From the NCBI RefSeq assembly GCF_001188955.3, contig NZ_JPRF03000087.1, positions 186,001 through 250,000 on the forward strand: a DNA stretch of 64,000 nt. The letters run 5' to 3'. The notes below the pieces were generated by a model. It saw only the letters and a list, made by a program, of their open reading frames with translations, made no database searches and was not told the origin of the DNA. Below are positions 27,155 to 35,788 of this stretch, piece by piece (within the stretch, counting starts at the first letter, position 1; every line of letters begins with the position of its first letter). The position numbers were made by a program, and so were the translations under genes. The DNA comes from Kitasatospora aureofaciens. GTDB taxonomy: Bacteria > Actinomycetota > Actinomycetes > Streptomycetales > Streptomycetaceae.

Positions 27155-27301
27155 GATGCCCCTCCTTCGGATGGACGTCACGCTATTCGCCCTTCGGTCG
27201 GTTGTGCAGTACACGGTGGGCTTTCACTCGATGGTGTGAGTTTGAGCCCGGCGTAGGATTCCGGTGCTGGTCAACTGGGTTCTTGGTGAGAGGAGTTGGG
27301 G

Positions 27302-27994
27302 ATGTTGAAGCAGTTCGAGGGGTTGTCCACGCCGTTGGTGGCGGACGCGTGTGTGCGGCTCGGGGTGGGGGTGCGGGTGGCGCCGGTGGGGGTGGCGGCG
27401 GTGACCGCCGGGGCGCGGGTGGCGGGGCGGGTGCTTCCGGTGCGGCACTACGGGAGCGTGGACGTGTTCCTGGAGGTGTACGGGGCGGCGCGGGACGGGG
27501 ACGTGCTGGTGATCGACAACGGCGGGCGGACGGACGAGGCCTGCATCGGGGACCTCGCGGTGCTGGAGGCGCGGGCCGCCGGGGTGGCCGGGATCGTGGT
27601 GTGGGGGCTGCACCGGGACACGCCGGAGCTGGTGGAGATCGGGCTGCCGGTGTTCAGCTACGGCGCGCTGCCGCTGGGGCCGCTGCGGCTGGACGGGAGG
27701 GAGCCGGAGGCGCTGGTGTCGGCGCGGGTCGGGCCGCACCTGGTGACCGCCGGGGACGTGGTGTTCGCGGACGCGGACGGGGTGCTGTTCGTACCGGCCG
27801 ACCGGGCCGAGGAGGTGCTGGAGACCGCCGCCGGGATCGCCCGGACCGAGCGCGCGCAGGCCGAGCGGATCGCGGCCGGGGACACGCTGCGCGGGCAGAC
27901 CCGGTTCGACGAGTACCTGGAGCTGCGCGCGGCCCGTCCGGGCTACAGCTTCCGGCAGCACCTGCGCACGGTCGGCGGGGCGATCGAGGAGTGA
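27302..27994 (+). CDS. RraA-family protein (aldolase/decarboxylase-like)
   Basis: About 230 residues of the RraA/HMG-aldolase fold. Members are either RNase E regulators or class II aldolase/oxaloacetate decarboxylases. Seen here: STPLVADACVRLG near the N-terminus, a DVLVIDNGGRTDEACIGDLAVLEARAAGVAG loop, and VVWGLHRD, with the Arg-Asp pair that binds metal and substrate in the aldolases. That pair favours an enzyme over a pure RNase inhibitor. ATG at 27302 has AGGAG upstream; TTG at 27296 is less likely. It stands alone. Confidence 0.8.
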   Translation: MLKQFEGLSTPLVADACVRLGVGVRVAPVGVAAVTAGARVAGRVLPVRHYGSVDVFLEVYGAARDGDVLVIDNGGRTDEACIGDLAVLEARAAGVAGIVVWGLHRDTPELVEIGLPVFSYGALPLGPLRLDGREPEALVSARVGPHLVTAGDVVFADADGVLFVPADRAEEVLETAAGIARTERAQAERIAAGDTLRGQTRFDEYLELRAARPGYSFRQHLRTVGGAIEE

Positions 27995-27997
27995 GGG

Positions 27998-28486
27998 TCA
28001 GAGCGGGCGGTGCATGACGTGCAGGCCGACGTAGCCGTCCACGGGGTGGTGGAAGGCCTCGGGGACGGTGCCGACGATCTCGAAGCCCAGTGACCGGTAG
28101 AGCTTGACGGCGTGGTGGTTGTTGGCGACCACCGCGTTGAACTGCATGGCGCGGAACCCGGCCCGGCGTGCCCAGTCGAGGGTGTACTCGACCAGGGCCC
28201 GCCCGATGCCCTTGCCGTGGTGCGCCGGGTCGACCAGGTAGCTGGCGCTGGCCACGTGGCCGCCGTTGCCGGGGCGGTTGCGGTTCATGTTCGCGGTGCC
28301 GAGGACCGTACCGTCCTCGTCGACGGCGACCACCGTGCGGTCGGGGGCGGAGTGCATCCACCACTCCCGGCCCAGCTCGGACGGCATGTCGAGGGGGTAG
28401 GGGAAGGTCTCGCCGGCGGCGACGACGGTCTGGAAGAACGGCCAGATGGCCGGCCAGTCCTCGGGAGTGGCTTCGCGGATGCGCAT
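27998..28486 (-). CDS. GNAT-family N-acetyltransferase
   Basis: A 162-residue GNAT acetyltransferase. The acetyl-CoA loop HHGKGIGRALVEYTLDWARRAGF (motif A) is complete, and the C-terminal FNAVVANNHHAVKLYRSLGFEIVGTVPEAFHH has the N-x-x-A-x-x-x-Y-x-x-x-G-F pattern of this class. It resembles phosphinothricin-type acetyltransferases in layout. The acceptor is unknown. It converges closely on the RraA-type gene with a gap of only a few bases. Confidence 0.9.
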   Translation of the reverse strand: MRIREATPEDWPAIWPFFQTVVAAGETFPYPLDMPSELGREWWMHSAPDRTVVAVDEDGTVLGTANMNRNRPGNGGHVASASYLVDPAHHGKGIGRALVEYTLDWARRAGFRAMQFNAVVANNHHAVKLYRSLGFEIVGTVPEAFHHPVDGYVGLHVMHRPL

Positions 28487-28552
28487 CGGACCAGGATGAT
28501 CGACGAACGGTCGGCCGGCCAGGGGTTTTCCGGTGCGTGCCGGGGGTTCCGG

Positions 28553-29518
28553 TCAGCCGCCGAGGACGGTGTTCTCGACCTGGGTGGCGGCGAAGGCCTG
28601 GCCTCTGGCGTTGGGGTGCACCACGGCGTACTTGAGCGGGACGACGCTGGTCAGCACGCCGTCCAGCCAGTGGTCGCCGTCGCAGACGCTGTGCCCGGCG
28701 GAGTCGGCGTAGAGGTCCACGTACGTGTCCTGCTGGGCCGAGGTCGCCTGCTCGACGACCAGGTTGAGCGGCTCCAGGATGCGGGTGCGGGCCCAGGCGA
28801 GGTCTCCGGCGGTGAAGGTGGCGAACTGCAGCAGGCTGCCGTACCGGCAGAGGCGGGCGTTCTCGGGGATCAGGTGCGGGTAGCCGACGGTGTAGATCCG
28901 CGCGGACGGGGCCTTCGTCTGCAGCGCGCCGAGCATGGCGTTGTAGCCGGTGCGCAGCCGGTCGAGCCGACCGGGCAGCTGGGCGTCGTACTTGTCCTTG
29001 CAGGGCGTGCCCAGGCCCAGGCGGGCGGCGCCGAGTTCGATGCAGTCCTTGAGGATCTCGGCGAAACCGAGGTCGTTGCCGCCGATGCCGACGGTGATCA
29101 CCTGGGTGTCCGGGTCGACGGCGTCGACCTGCGGCGGGACGGGCGGGTAGGGGGCGTTGGGGTCGGTGCCGAGCGGCGGGAGCGGGCGGCCGTTCGGGCT
29201 CTGCTTGTTCGCGTAGACGTCCGGGGTGGCGGCGCCGCTGCAGCTGACGTTGCGCAGGTCGGCGCCGGAGCCCAGGTCGCGGCGGATGAGCTCGGGGTAC
29301 GAGCCGGTGGTACGGGCACAGCCGTCCTGGGGTGCGGTCAGGGCGCCGGTCGCCTCGATGATGCCCGCCGTGTAGGAGTCGCCGAGGGCGGCCCACTTCA
29401 GCGTGCCGGCGCGGGTGGCGGGCCTGGCGGCTGCCTGGGCGGCGGTGGGGGCGATCAGGCCGGCGGTGAGGACGACGGCGGCGCCGGCGACGGCCAGGCG
29501 GGACGGGAAGCGGCGCAC
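28553..29518 (-). CDS. Secreted SGNH/GDSL-family esterase or lipase
   Basis: A 321-residue exported hydrolase. The signal peptide spans about residues 1-31 (MRRFPSRLAVAGAAVVLTAG.. with AQAA cleavage region). The catalytic serine is S48 in GDSYTAG, the block II/III residues lie in SCSGAAT and VGIGGNDLGF, and the histidine is about H301 in VVHPNARG. Six cysteines are visible (CART, SCSG, DCIE, PCKD, LCRY, SVCDG), enough for three disulfides, as in the known Streptomyces esterase/lipase fold. It is probably secreted to the medium. Confidence 0.9.
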   Translation of the reverse strand: MRRFPSRLAVAGAAVVLTAGLIAPTAAQAAARPATRAGTLKWAALGDSYTAGIIEATGALTAPQDGCARTTGSYPELIRRDLGSGADLRNVSCSGAATPDVYANKQSPNGRPLPPLGTDPNAPYPPVPPQVDAVDPDTQVITVGIGGNDLGFAEILKDCIELGAARLGLGTPCKDKYDAQLPGRLDRLRTGYNAMLGALQTKAPSARIYTVGYPHLIPENARLCRYGSLLQFATFTAGDLAWARTRILEPLNLVVEQATSAQQDTYVDLYADSAGHSVCDGDHWLDGVLTSVVPLKYAVVHPNARGQAFAATQVENTVLGG

Positions 29519-29744
29519 GGTCTCTCCTCATCGGGTGCACTGGTGCGGGTGTGCGGAGGAGAGTGCGATTCACCCCCCGGAGAGTCAATCGAGTCGATGT
29601 GTGGGCGACTTGATGTCTCGGGAGGGTGAATTCTCTGGCTTCTCTTTGACGTTGTGGGACTGGGTTGGTTCCGAGGGATTCGCAGGGCCCGTGGGGCCCA
29701 CGGACCTTGCGGCCCGTGCGGACCTCGCGGTCGGACCTCGGGGA

Positions 29745-31115
29745 TCAGAGGAGGGCGGCGGAGGGCTCGATCATCGCCCGGGCGGTCTTGCCGTCGACGA
29801 ACTCGCCGAGCGCCGTCATCTCCCACTCGCCGGAGGGGCGGCGGACCAGCTTGCACATCACCACGCCGGTGCGCGGCTCGGACTGGGTGAGGTCGAAGCG
29901 GACCAGCTCCTCCTCGGTGCGGACGTCCACCAGGCGGCAGTAGGCGTTGCGCAGCTCGGTGAACTTCTGGCCGGAGAAGGAGTTGACCACGAACACCAAC
30001 GCGTGGACCTCGGCCGGCAGGCCCTCCAGGTGGACGGTGATCGCCTCGTCGTCGCCGCCGTCACCGCCGACCAGGTTGTCGCCGGAGTGGGCGATCGCGC
30101 CGTTGAAGACGGTCAGCTTCATGAACCAGGCCGTTTCCAGGCGCTGGTGACGGGCGTCGAAGGCGAGGCAGGAGGCGTCCAGGTCGATGTCCCGGCCGCG
30201 GGCGGCGGACTCCCAGCCGAGGGCCATCCGGACCGAGGAGAGGAAGGGCCGGCCGTTCTTCACCAGGGAGACGGAGCTGCCCTTGACCAGGCTGACCCGG
30301 CCCTTGTCCAGGGTGACCTTGGGGCGCTCGGCGGGTTCCGGGGCCGCTGCCGGGGCTGCCGGAGCCGGGGGTGTGGTGGGCATCGTGGGCATGGTGGGCA
30401 TCGACGGGACGGTGGCGAGGGCGATCCGGGGGTCGACCGGGGGAGCCGGCGGCGCCGGGGGGACGGGCGGCAGCGGCGGGGTCGCCGGAAGCGGCGGGGC
30501 GGGCGGGGCGACCTCGGAGGTGGAGTGGATCTGGACGGTCGGCGCGCTCGGCGAAGCTGAGGCAGGGGCAGGGGCCTCGGTCGGAGCCGGCTGAGGCGTC
30601 GGTGCGGGGGAGTCGTCGACGGTGACGCCGAAGTCGGTGGCGATGCCCGCCAGGCCGTCGGCGTAGCCCTGGCCGACCGCGCGCACCTTCCAGACCCCGT
30701 TCCGCCGGTAGACCTCGACCACGATGAGCGCGGTCTCCAGGCCCAGCCGGGGCGGGGTGAAGGTGACCAGCACCTCGTCGGTGTCGGCGTCCCGCAGGGT
30801 CGCGGTGGGCTCCATCCCGGCGAAGGTGGCGGACTGGTCGGCCGGGCTGGCGGTGATCACGACCTTGCTGATGTCGGCCGGGACGGCCGGGGTGTCGACG
30901 GTGATCGCGTCCGGTGCTCCGGCGGAGGCCGGGCGGAGGCTGACGCCGGGCCCGTGCGGGGCGTTGAAGAAGACGAAGTCGGCGTCCGAGCGGACCTTGC
31001 CGGCGTCGGTCAGCAGCAGGCCGGAGACGTCCAGCGCCTTGGGCGCGGTGACCTCGACGGTCACCCGCGCGGCGGTCAGCGGTGCGTTGCCGCCTTGGGT
31101 CAGGACGGTGGACAA
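29745..31115 (-). CDS. TerD-family protein with two TerD domains and a Pro-rich linker
   Basis: A 456-residue protein with two calcium-binding TerD modules. The first covers about residues 1-175 (VLTQGGNAPLTAARVTVEV.., FVFFNAPHGPGVSL), and the second about 290-456 (VSLVKNGRPFLSSVRMALGWES.., IAHSGDNLVGGDGGDDEAITVHL). Between them lies a 100-residue Pro/Ala/Thr-rich linker with an MPTMPTMPTTP stretch. The second module keeps the acidic GDN..GDGGDDE calcium loop; the first lacks the equivalent, so only one may bind calcium. TTG at 31115 follows GAGGAG. TerD proteins act in stress and tellurite resistance. Confidence 0.88.
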   Translation of the reverse strand: MSTVLTQGGNAPLTAARVTVEVTAPKALDVSGLLLTDAGKVRSDADFVFFNAPHGPGVSLRPASAGAPDAITVDTPAVPADISKVVITASPADQSATFAGMEPTATLRDADTDEVLVTFTPPRLGLETALIVVEVYRRNGVWKVRAVGQGYADGLAGIATDFGVTVDDSPAPTPQPAPTEAPAPASASPSAPTVQIHSTSEVAPPAPPLPATPPLPPVPPAPPAPPVDPRIALATVPSMPTMPTMPTTPPAPAAPAAAPEPAERPKVTLDKGRVSLVKGSSVSLVKNGRPFLSSVRMALGWESAARGRDIDLDASCLAFDARHQRLETAWFMKLTVFNGAIAHSGDNLVGGDGGDDEAITVHLEGLPAEVHALVFVVNSFSGQKFTELRNAYCRLVDVRTEEELVRFDLTQSEPRTGVVMCKLVRRPSGEWEMTALGEFVDGKTARAMIEPSAALL

Positions 31116-31257
31116 GGACTCCTCCTCGGGTGCGGAACGACGGCCCGGACCGGCGCCCGTGGGGCGCCGGGCCGGGTGCTGCACACAGTAACGAACGTCG
31201 GTGCGGGGATGAGCCCGGTGAGCTGCCTGATCGTCGGACGATATGACGGACCTCCGG

Positions 31258-31287
31258 GGCCGGTTGATCCGGCCGGATCAACCGGCC
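31258..31287. terminator. Perfect 30-bp palindrome, probable terminator
   Basis: GGCCGGTTGATCCGG followed directly by its exact reverse complement (31258-31287). It lies 22 bases beyond the end of the leftward gene at 31309 and upstream of the TerD gene, so it may end the first transcript; a protein-binding role is also possible. Confidence 0.6.
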
Positions 31288-31308
31288 GGCCGGTCGGCCG
31301 ACGGGCGG

Positions 31309-32601
31309 TCAGTGCGGAGGGTGTGCCAGGTGCTGGGCGGACTGCGGGAGCAGCGGGCCGAAACCGCCGAGGGCGGCGACCGCCCGGGGGTGGTCGATGC
31401 CGAAGGCGGCGGCGTTCCAGGTCTCCTGCGGGCCCGGCTTGCGCACCGGGCCGGCCTGGTCGGCCGGCCGGGTGCCGCGCACCACGAAGGAGTAGCGACC
31501 GGGCTCGACGTCGGTGCCGGGCGGGGTGGTGAAGCGGTAGACCAGGGTGCCGCGTTCCTGCTGGGCGGTCACCACGGCGCTCGGCAGGTCGGTCCACGCG
31601 GCGCCGCTGCCGGGCGCCAACTGGCCGGGGGCGAGCCGGAATTCGGCCTGAAGGGCGGTGACCGGCTCGGCCACGGTGAGGTCGAGCGCGTGCCGGAGGC
31701 CGTCGCGACCGACCGCGGTGGTCAGGCCGGCGCCGGTCAGGGCCTGGTCGGCCTCCGGGGCGGAGCCGTCGGCCGCGGGCGCGTCGGTGGTCGGTGCGTC
31801 GGCCGCAGGTGCGCCGGTGGTGGGCGTGCCGGTGCCAGGGGCGTGACCGTCGGGGGCGTCGGTGACGGGCGGCGGCGGCAGCGGGCGGCCGGGCGCGGGG
31901 AAGGCGGGACCGGGCCGGGCCGGGGTGGTCGGCTGGAGCCCGGGCGACAGCGGGGACTGCCCGGCGTCGGCCTGTCCGGCACCGGCCTGTGCCGCGCCGG
32001 CGTGGCCCGCACCGGGCTGCCCGGTGGAGGGCGTGAACGACGGGGACGGCGTGGACGGCTGCGCCGAGGGCGAGGCTCCGGTGCCCGGCTGGCCGCCCGT
32101 ACCGGTGCCGTTCGCGGGCGTGCCGGCCGCGGACCGGGGGTCGTGCTCGGCGGAGGCCTGGCCGCCGGTCGACGGTGTGACCGGGGCGGCCGTCCCCGCG
32201 CGCAGTCCGCCCGGGGGTGTGGCCGCGGCGTTCGCCGGGCCCGACGGGTGGGCCGAGGAGTGCTCCGGGGGCTTCGGGCCGTGCGGGTGGCCGGAGGGCG
32301 GCGCGGGAGTGTCCGTGGTCCGGTCGGAGGCGGCTTCGGCCTGGTCGGTGGCGCCGGGGCTGGGCGGTGGGGTGGTGCCGACCCGGGCGACGCCGGCCCG
32401 ACGGCCGATGCCCTGCTGCTCGTTCAGCAGGAGGGTGGTGGCGATGCTGATGCCGACGACGGTGGACATCGCCATCGCGGCGCCGGAGAAGCGAAGGGTG
32501 GGCAGCCGGAGCCGGCCGCCGAACGGGCGTGGCCGGCCGTGCCGACCCTGCCGTGCGGGCTCGTGCTGCACGTCCCGCGCGGTCTCCCCACGCACAGCCA
32601 C
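31309..32601 (-). CDS. Membrane-anchored Pro/Ala/Gly-rich protein of unknown function
   Basis: A 430-residue protein. A short basic cytoplasmic segment (about 1-40) is followed by one membrane helix (about 42-62, RFSGAAMAMSTVVGISIATT). Then comes a long, probably extracytoplasmic, disordered stretch of Pro, Ala, Gly and Thr (about 70-310), and a globular C-terminal domain (about 315-430) with beta-rich character (LDLTVAEPVTALQAEFRLAPG, YRFTTPPGTDVEPGRYSFVVRG). I do not recognise the family. GTG at 32601 follows a purine-rich GGGAGGGAGGGG. Confidence 0.65.
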   Translation of the reverse strand: MAVRGETARDVQHEPARQGRHGRPRPFGGRLRLPTLRFSGAAMAMSTVVGISIATTLLLNEQQGIGRRAGVARVGTTPPPSPGATDQAEAASDRTTDTPAPPSGHPHGPKPPEHSSAHPSGPANAAATPPGGLRAGTAAPVTPSTGGQASAEHDPRSAAGTPANGTGTGGQPGTGASPSAQPSTPSPSFTPSTGQPGAGHAGAAQAGAGQADAGQSPLSPGLQPTTPARPGPAFPAPGRPLPPPPVTDAPDGHAPGTGTPTTGAPAADAPTTDAPAADGSAPEADQALTGAGLTTAVGRDGLRHALDLTVAEPVTALQAEFRLAPGQLAPGSGAAWTDLPSAVVTAQQERGTLVYRFTTPPGTDVEPGRYSFVVRGTRPADQAGPVRKPGPQETWNAAAFGIDHPRAVAALGGFGPLLPQSAQHLAHPPH

Positions 32602-32930
32602 CGGACCCCTCCCTCCCCGAAGTGCCGTCGCGTCGCCGTATTCTCCCACGCACCGGAGACGGGCCCGGATCCGGCCGTCCGGGGCCGGTCCCGCTGCGGG
32701 CCCGCGTCGGGAGGGGGAGAGCGTACCAGCGGGCGGCCGGAGGGTGGACAGGATCCTTCCATTTTCCGGACATCCGTTCGACGAGCGGAAGTTGACGGTC
32801 CGTCCGACCCGGCGAACGGCGGGACGGTCGGACCGGAGGAGGGTTGTTGCAACCCCCTTGCAACCCTTGCCCGCCCCGGCCGCGGTGGCGCAGGCTGATG
32901 GCATCCCGCGCCGTTCCCGGAGAGACCGTC
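32602..32930. other. Divergent intergenic region upstream of the SsgA-like gene
   Basis: 329 bases shared by two divergent genes. It contains two direct copies of TTGCAACCC (32847-32855, 32858-32866), the first of which forms part of GGGTTG-TTG-CAACCC (32841-32855), and an imperfect GGTCCG..CGGACC repeat nearby. These lie 65-90 bases before the SsgA-like start and could be regulator sites. Confidence 0.4.
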
Positions 32931-33431
32931 ATGCCGCCCGACCCGCTGTCCGCAGCCTCCAGTGCCCCCCTCGCCGCCACCCCCACGGGCGGCGATGGGG
33001 GCGGCTCCACCGCCGCTCCGGCGGCGGTGGAGGAGGTGCTGGCGCTGCGGATCTCGCTGGGCGACGAAGTGGTCGGCGAGGTGCGCACCCGGTTCCGCTT
33101 CGACGTCGCGCGCCCCTACGAGGTCCTGCTGACCTTCCATCTGGGGCGTCCGGACGAGGCGGACTGGGTGTTCTCCCGCGACCTGCTGCGCGACGGCCTG
33201 CAGACGCTGAGCGGCCAGGGCGACGTCAAGCTGTGGCCGGCGTACTGCCCGTGCCACGGCTCGACGCTGCACCTGGCACTCGAATCCCCGCACGGCAGTG
33301 CCCTGCTGGAGGCCTCGAAGCCCCGGGTGCGGGCCTGGCTGGACCGCACCTACGCGCTGGTCTCGGCCGAGCAGGAACGCGACTGCGGCCCCACCGACGC
33401 CCAGCTGGCCGCGCTGCTCGCGGCCGGCTGA
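32931..33431 (+). CDS. SsgA-like (SALP) sporulation/cell-division regulator
   Basis: A 166-residue SsgA-like protein, the family that controls septum placement and cell-wall remodelling in sporulating actinomycetes. The core (about 45-150) shows YEVLLTFHLGRPDEADWVFSRDLL, GDVKLWP, LHLALESPHGSALLEA and the FLDRTY-like LDRTYALV segment. A poorly conserved N-terminal tail of about 40 residues precedes it. The interior ..YCPCHGSTLHL is unusual, with two cysteines. ATG at 32931 follows GGAGA. The 3' end overlaps the convergent GAF regulator gene by 82 bases. Confidence 0.88.
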   Translation: MPPDPLSAASSAPLAATPTGGDGGGSTAAPAAVEEVLALRISLGDEVVGEVRTRFRFDVARPYEVLLTFHLGRPDEADWVFSRDLLRDGLQTLSGQGDVKLWPAYCPCHGSTLHLALESPHGSALLEASKPRVRAWLDRTYALVSAEQERDCGPTDAQLAALLAAG

Positions 33432-34939
33432 TCTCCGGGCCCGCCGTTCGAACGCGGTGAGGGCAGCGGCGAGGACGGCGGAGGGGGAAGCGGCACCACG
33501 GCGCCCGGCAGCCGGACCCGGTCCGCCGCCAGCTCCGCCCGCAGCCGCCGTACGGCTGGCGCGGTGGAGGAGGGCAGCAGGTCGTACGGATCCTCCGGCC
33601 CCTGCACGGTGACCAGTACCGAGTCGGCGAAGCGGTACGGCCGGTGGGCCAGCAGGCCGCCCAGATAGCGGCGCAGCCGGGACAGCTCGGCCCGGACCGT
33701 CACCGTCCGCCCCGCGTCACCGAACAGCGCCTCGGCGAGCTGCGCCGCGGTGCTGCCCTCGCGGGTGGTGGCGAGCAGCAGCAGCAGTTCGGCGTGGCGC
33801 GGGCTGACGGGGTGCGACCAGCTGTCGGCGGCGCCCCGGACGGACAGTTCGGGCCGGTCCGGCCTGCGCAGGTCGAGCAGGAGCCGGGCGCCCTCGGCCT
33901 GTTCGGCGCTCACCGTGCCGGAGCCGTCCGTCCCGGGCGGGCACACCGGGCGGACCAGCCAGCCGTCCGCGAGCGGCTCCAGCACGCACTCGCCCAGCCC
34001 GGGCACCCAGTGCACGGCGGCCGGGACCCAGCCCTCGCTGGGGATGCGGAGCCGGCTGGGCGGCGGCAGCCCGGCGGAGGCGGCCGTCCAGCCGGCCGCG
34101 TCGACCACCAGGGCCGGGCCGCCGACCCGGGCGAGCAGCGGGGCGGCCAGGGTGCGCAGCTGGTTGAGCGACTCCAGCCGGTGGGCGCGCAGTTCGGTCT
34201 CGGCGAGCCGGGCGGCGGTGGCGGTGAGCTGGAGCAGGTACGGGCGGACGTTGTGGGCCGGGCCGCTGAGGTTGATCGCGCCGACCAGCCGGCCGGTGGC
34301 CGGGTCGTGCACGGGCGCGGCCACGCAGGTCCAGGTGTGGTGGCTGCGCAGGTAGTGCTCGGCGGAGTGGACGTGCATCGGGCGCTGGGCGCGCAGCGCG
34401 ACGGCGATGCCGTTGGTGCCGACGTTCTCCTCGATCCAGCGGGCGCCGGTGACGAAGCCGATCCGGTCGGCGCTGCGGCGCAGGCCGCGTTCGCCCTCCT
34501 GCCAGAGCACGTGGCCCTCGGCGTCGGCGATGGCGAGGATCAGCGGCGTCTGGCCGACCGGCCCGAGCAGGGTCTCGCGCAGCACCGGCATGACGTTGTC
34601 GAGTCCGCTGGACCGGCGGCGCTGCTCCAGCTCGGCGGGGCCGAGCAGGACGGCGGCGGCGCCGGCGTCGGGGTCGAGGCCGAGGCGGCGCAGCCGGGCC
34701 CAGGAGTCGCCGATCTCGGGGCGCGGTTCGAGCAGGCCCGGCCCGTTCGGGCCACTGGGCCCGCCGGAGCCGCCGGAGCCGCCGGACCTGCCCGGGCCGC
34801 CCGTTCCGCCGGGCTCGGGGAAGGCGAGCTCGCGGGCGGCGGCGTCGGCGAGGGTGCGCTCGTGGACCTTGGCCAGCTCCGCCGCGGTCGGCGCGGTGCG
34901 GCGCTCTGGTCGTCGGGACTGCCGTCCGGTCTGCCGCAC
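33350..34939 (-). CDS. GAF-domain transcriptional regulator (AcoR-like sensor with winged helix)
   Basis: A 529-residue regulator. A GAF-type sensor region (about 90-250) reads LADAAARELAFPEP.. through DNVMPVLRETLLGPVGQTPLILAIADAEG and HTWTCVAAPVHDPATGRLVGAINLSG, as in AcoR/DhaR activators, but there is no AAA+ sigma-54 domain. Instead the C-terminal third has a small winged-helix-like unit (about 395-465: TREGSTAAQLAEALFGDAGRTVTVRAELSRLRRYLG). A Gly/Pro linker near residues 40-60 encodes a GGSGGSGGPSG repeat. GTG at 34939 follows GAGGAG. Such regulators often control aldehyde or alcohol dehydrogenases; none lies adjacent here. Confidence 0.82.
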   Translation of the reverse strand: MRQTGRQSRRPERRTAPTAAELAKVHERTLADAAARELAFPEPGGTGGPGRSGGSGGSGGPSGPNGPGLLEPRPEIGDSWARLRRLGLDPDAGAAAVLLGPAELEQRRRSSGLDNVMPVLRETLLGPVGQTPLILAIADAEGHVLWQEGERGLRRSADRIGFVTGARWIEENVGTNGIAVALRAQRPMHVHSAEHYLRSHHTWTCVAAPVHDPATGRLVGAINLSGPAHNVRPYLLQLTATAARLAETELRAHRLESLNQLRTLAAPLLARVGGPALVVDAAGWTAASAGLPPPSRLRIPSEGWVPAAVHWVPGLGECVLEPLADGWLVRPVCPPGTDGSGTVSAEQAEGARLLLDLRRPDRPELSVRGAADSWSHPVSPRHAELLLLLATTREGSTAAQLAEALFGDAGRTVTVRAELSRLRRYLGGLLAHRPYRFADSVLVTVQGPEDPYDLLPSSTAPAVRRLRAELAADRVRLPGAVVPLPPPPSSPLPSPRSNGGPGDQPAASSAASWASVGPQSRSCSAETSA

Positions 34940-35096
34940 TCGTGTCGCTCCTCGCCGCCGTTCGAGGACGCGCCGGTCGACGCGCTGACGAAAGCGTACG
35001 GGTGCGGTGGGCGTGTGGGGACGGGGTCCGCCAACTCCGCTACCGCCCGGTACGAAACCGCTCCGAGGTGCACCGGCGCGCGGTGCGGATGCCCTT

Positions 35097-35788
35097 CTAC
35101 CGGGGCGCGCCCGGTTCGTGCTGGGCCGCCTCGACGGTGCGGTGCAGGTCGGCGGTGGCCTCCAGGGTGGCGGCGCAGGCGGCCGGGGAGGGCGAAGGCG
35201 TCGGCGCGTTCGTCGTCGAGCACGGCGAGCTGGTGCCCGACGGGCTGCCGCAGCAGGGTCAGGGACGACCGGAGCCAGCGGGTGGCGCGTGCGCGGCGCA
35301 CGGAGGCGCGCAGGGGGCGCATGTCCGCATGCTGGACACCGGCGGGGCGGTGGGCCGGGTGCGGACCGGTGCGTTCGTCGGCCGGATCCGTACCGTGGGT
35401 GGGCAGCGCGCTCAGTGCGGGCCGTGCGGGCGCTGCGGGTAGTGCGGCCCGGGCGGCCCGCAGTTCGGTGCCGTCGGCGGGCGGTACGGACCGCCAGGGC
35501 GGCGAGCACGGCGAGCACCGGGCCGGCCAGGGCGGCCGCGACCGGCGCGCTGGGCGCGGCGGCGGTGAGCCAGGGCAGCGAGAGGTGGCCGAGGGCGGCG
35601 ACCGGGGGCAGCTGGAGCAGTCCGGCGGTGGCGAGCAGGCCGAGCGAGCAGAGGGTGCCCCCGGCCAGGACGGTGGCGGTACCGGCCAGCAGCCAGGCGG
35701 CGGCCCGGGGCGGCAGCGCCTCGGCGAGGCGGCGGGCCAGCGGGACGGCGAGGAAGGGCAGCAGCAGCGGCACCCAGACGGCGAGCAT
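35097..35788 (-). pseudogene. Decayed BlaR1/M56-type membrane peptidase
   Basis: Remains of an M56-family zinc peptidase, the normal sensor partner of BlaI. The first 80 codons are intact (MLAVWVPLLLPFLAVPLARR.., helices 1-3). A frameshift follows: GTELRAARAALP then continues in a second frame, up to LAVLDDERADAFALPG. The text then jumps to a third frame, ACAATLEATADLHRTVEAAQ, the usual C-terminus. The HExxH zinc motif and most of the catalytic core are missing. At about 690 bases it is some 240 short of a full gene. ATG at 35788 overlaps the blaI stop. Confidence 0.75.

Noticed and set aside
27302..27994. RNase E inhibitor RraA
   Set aside because: The family name fits, but the Arg-Asp pair in GLHRD favours the aldolase/decarboxylase subgroup, so no RNase role is claimed.
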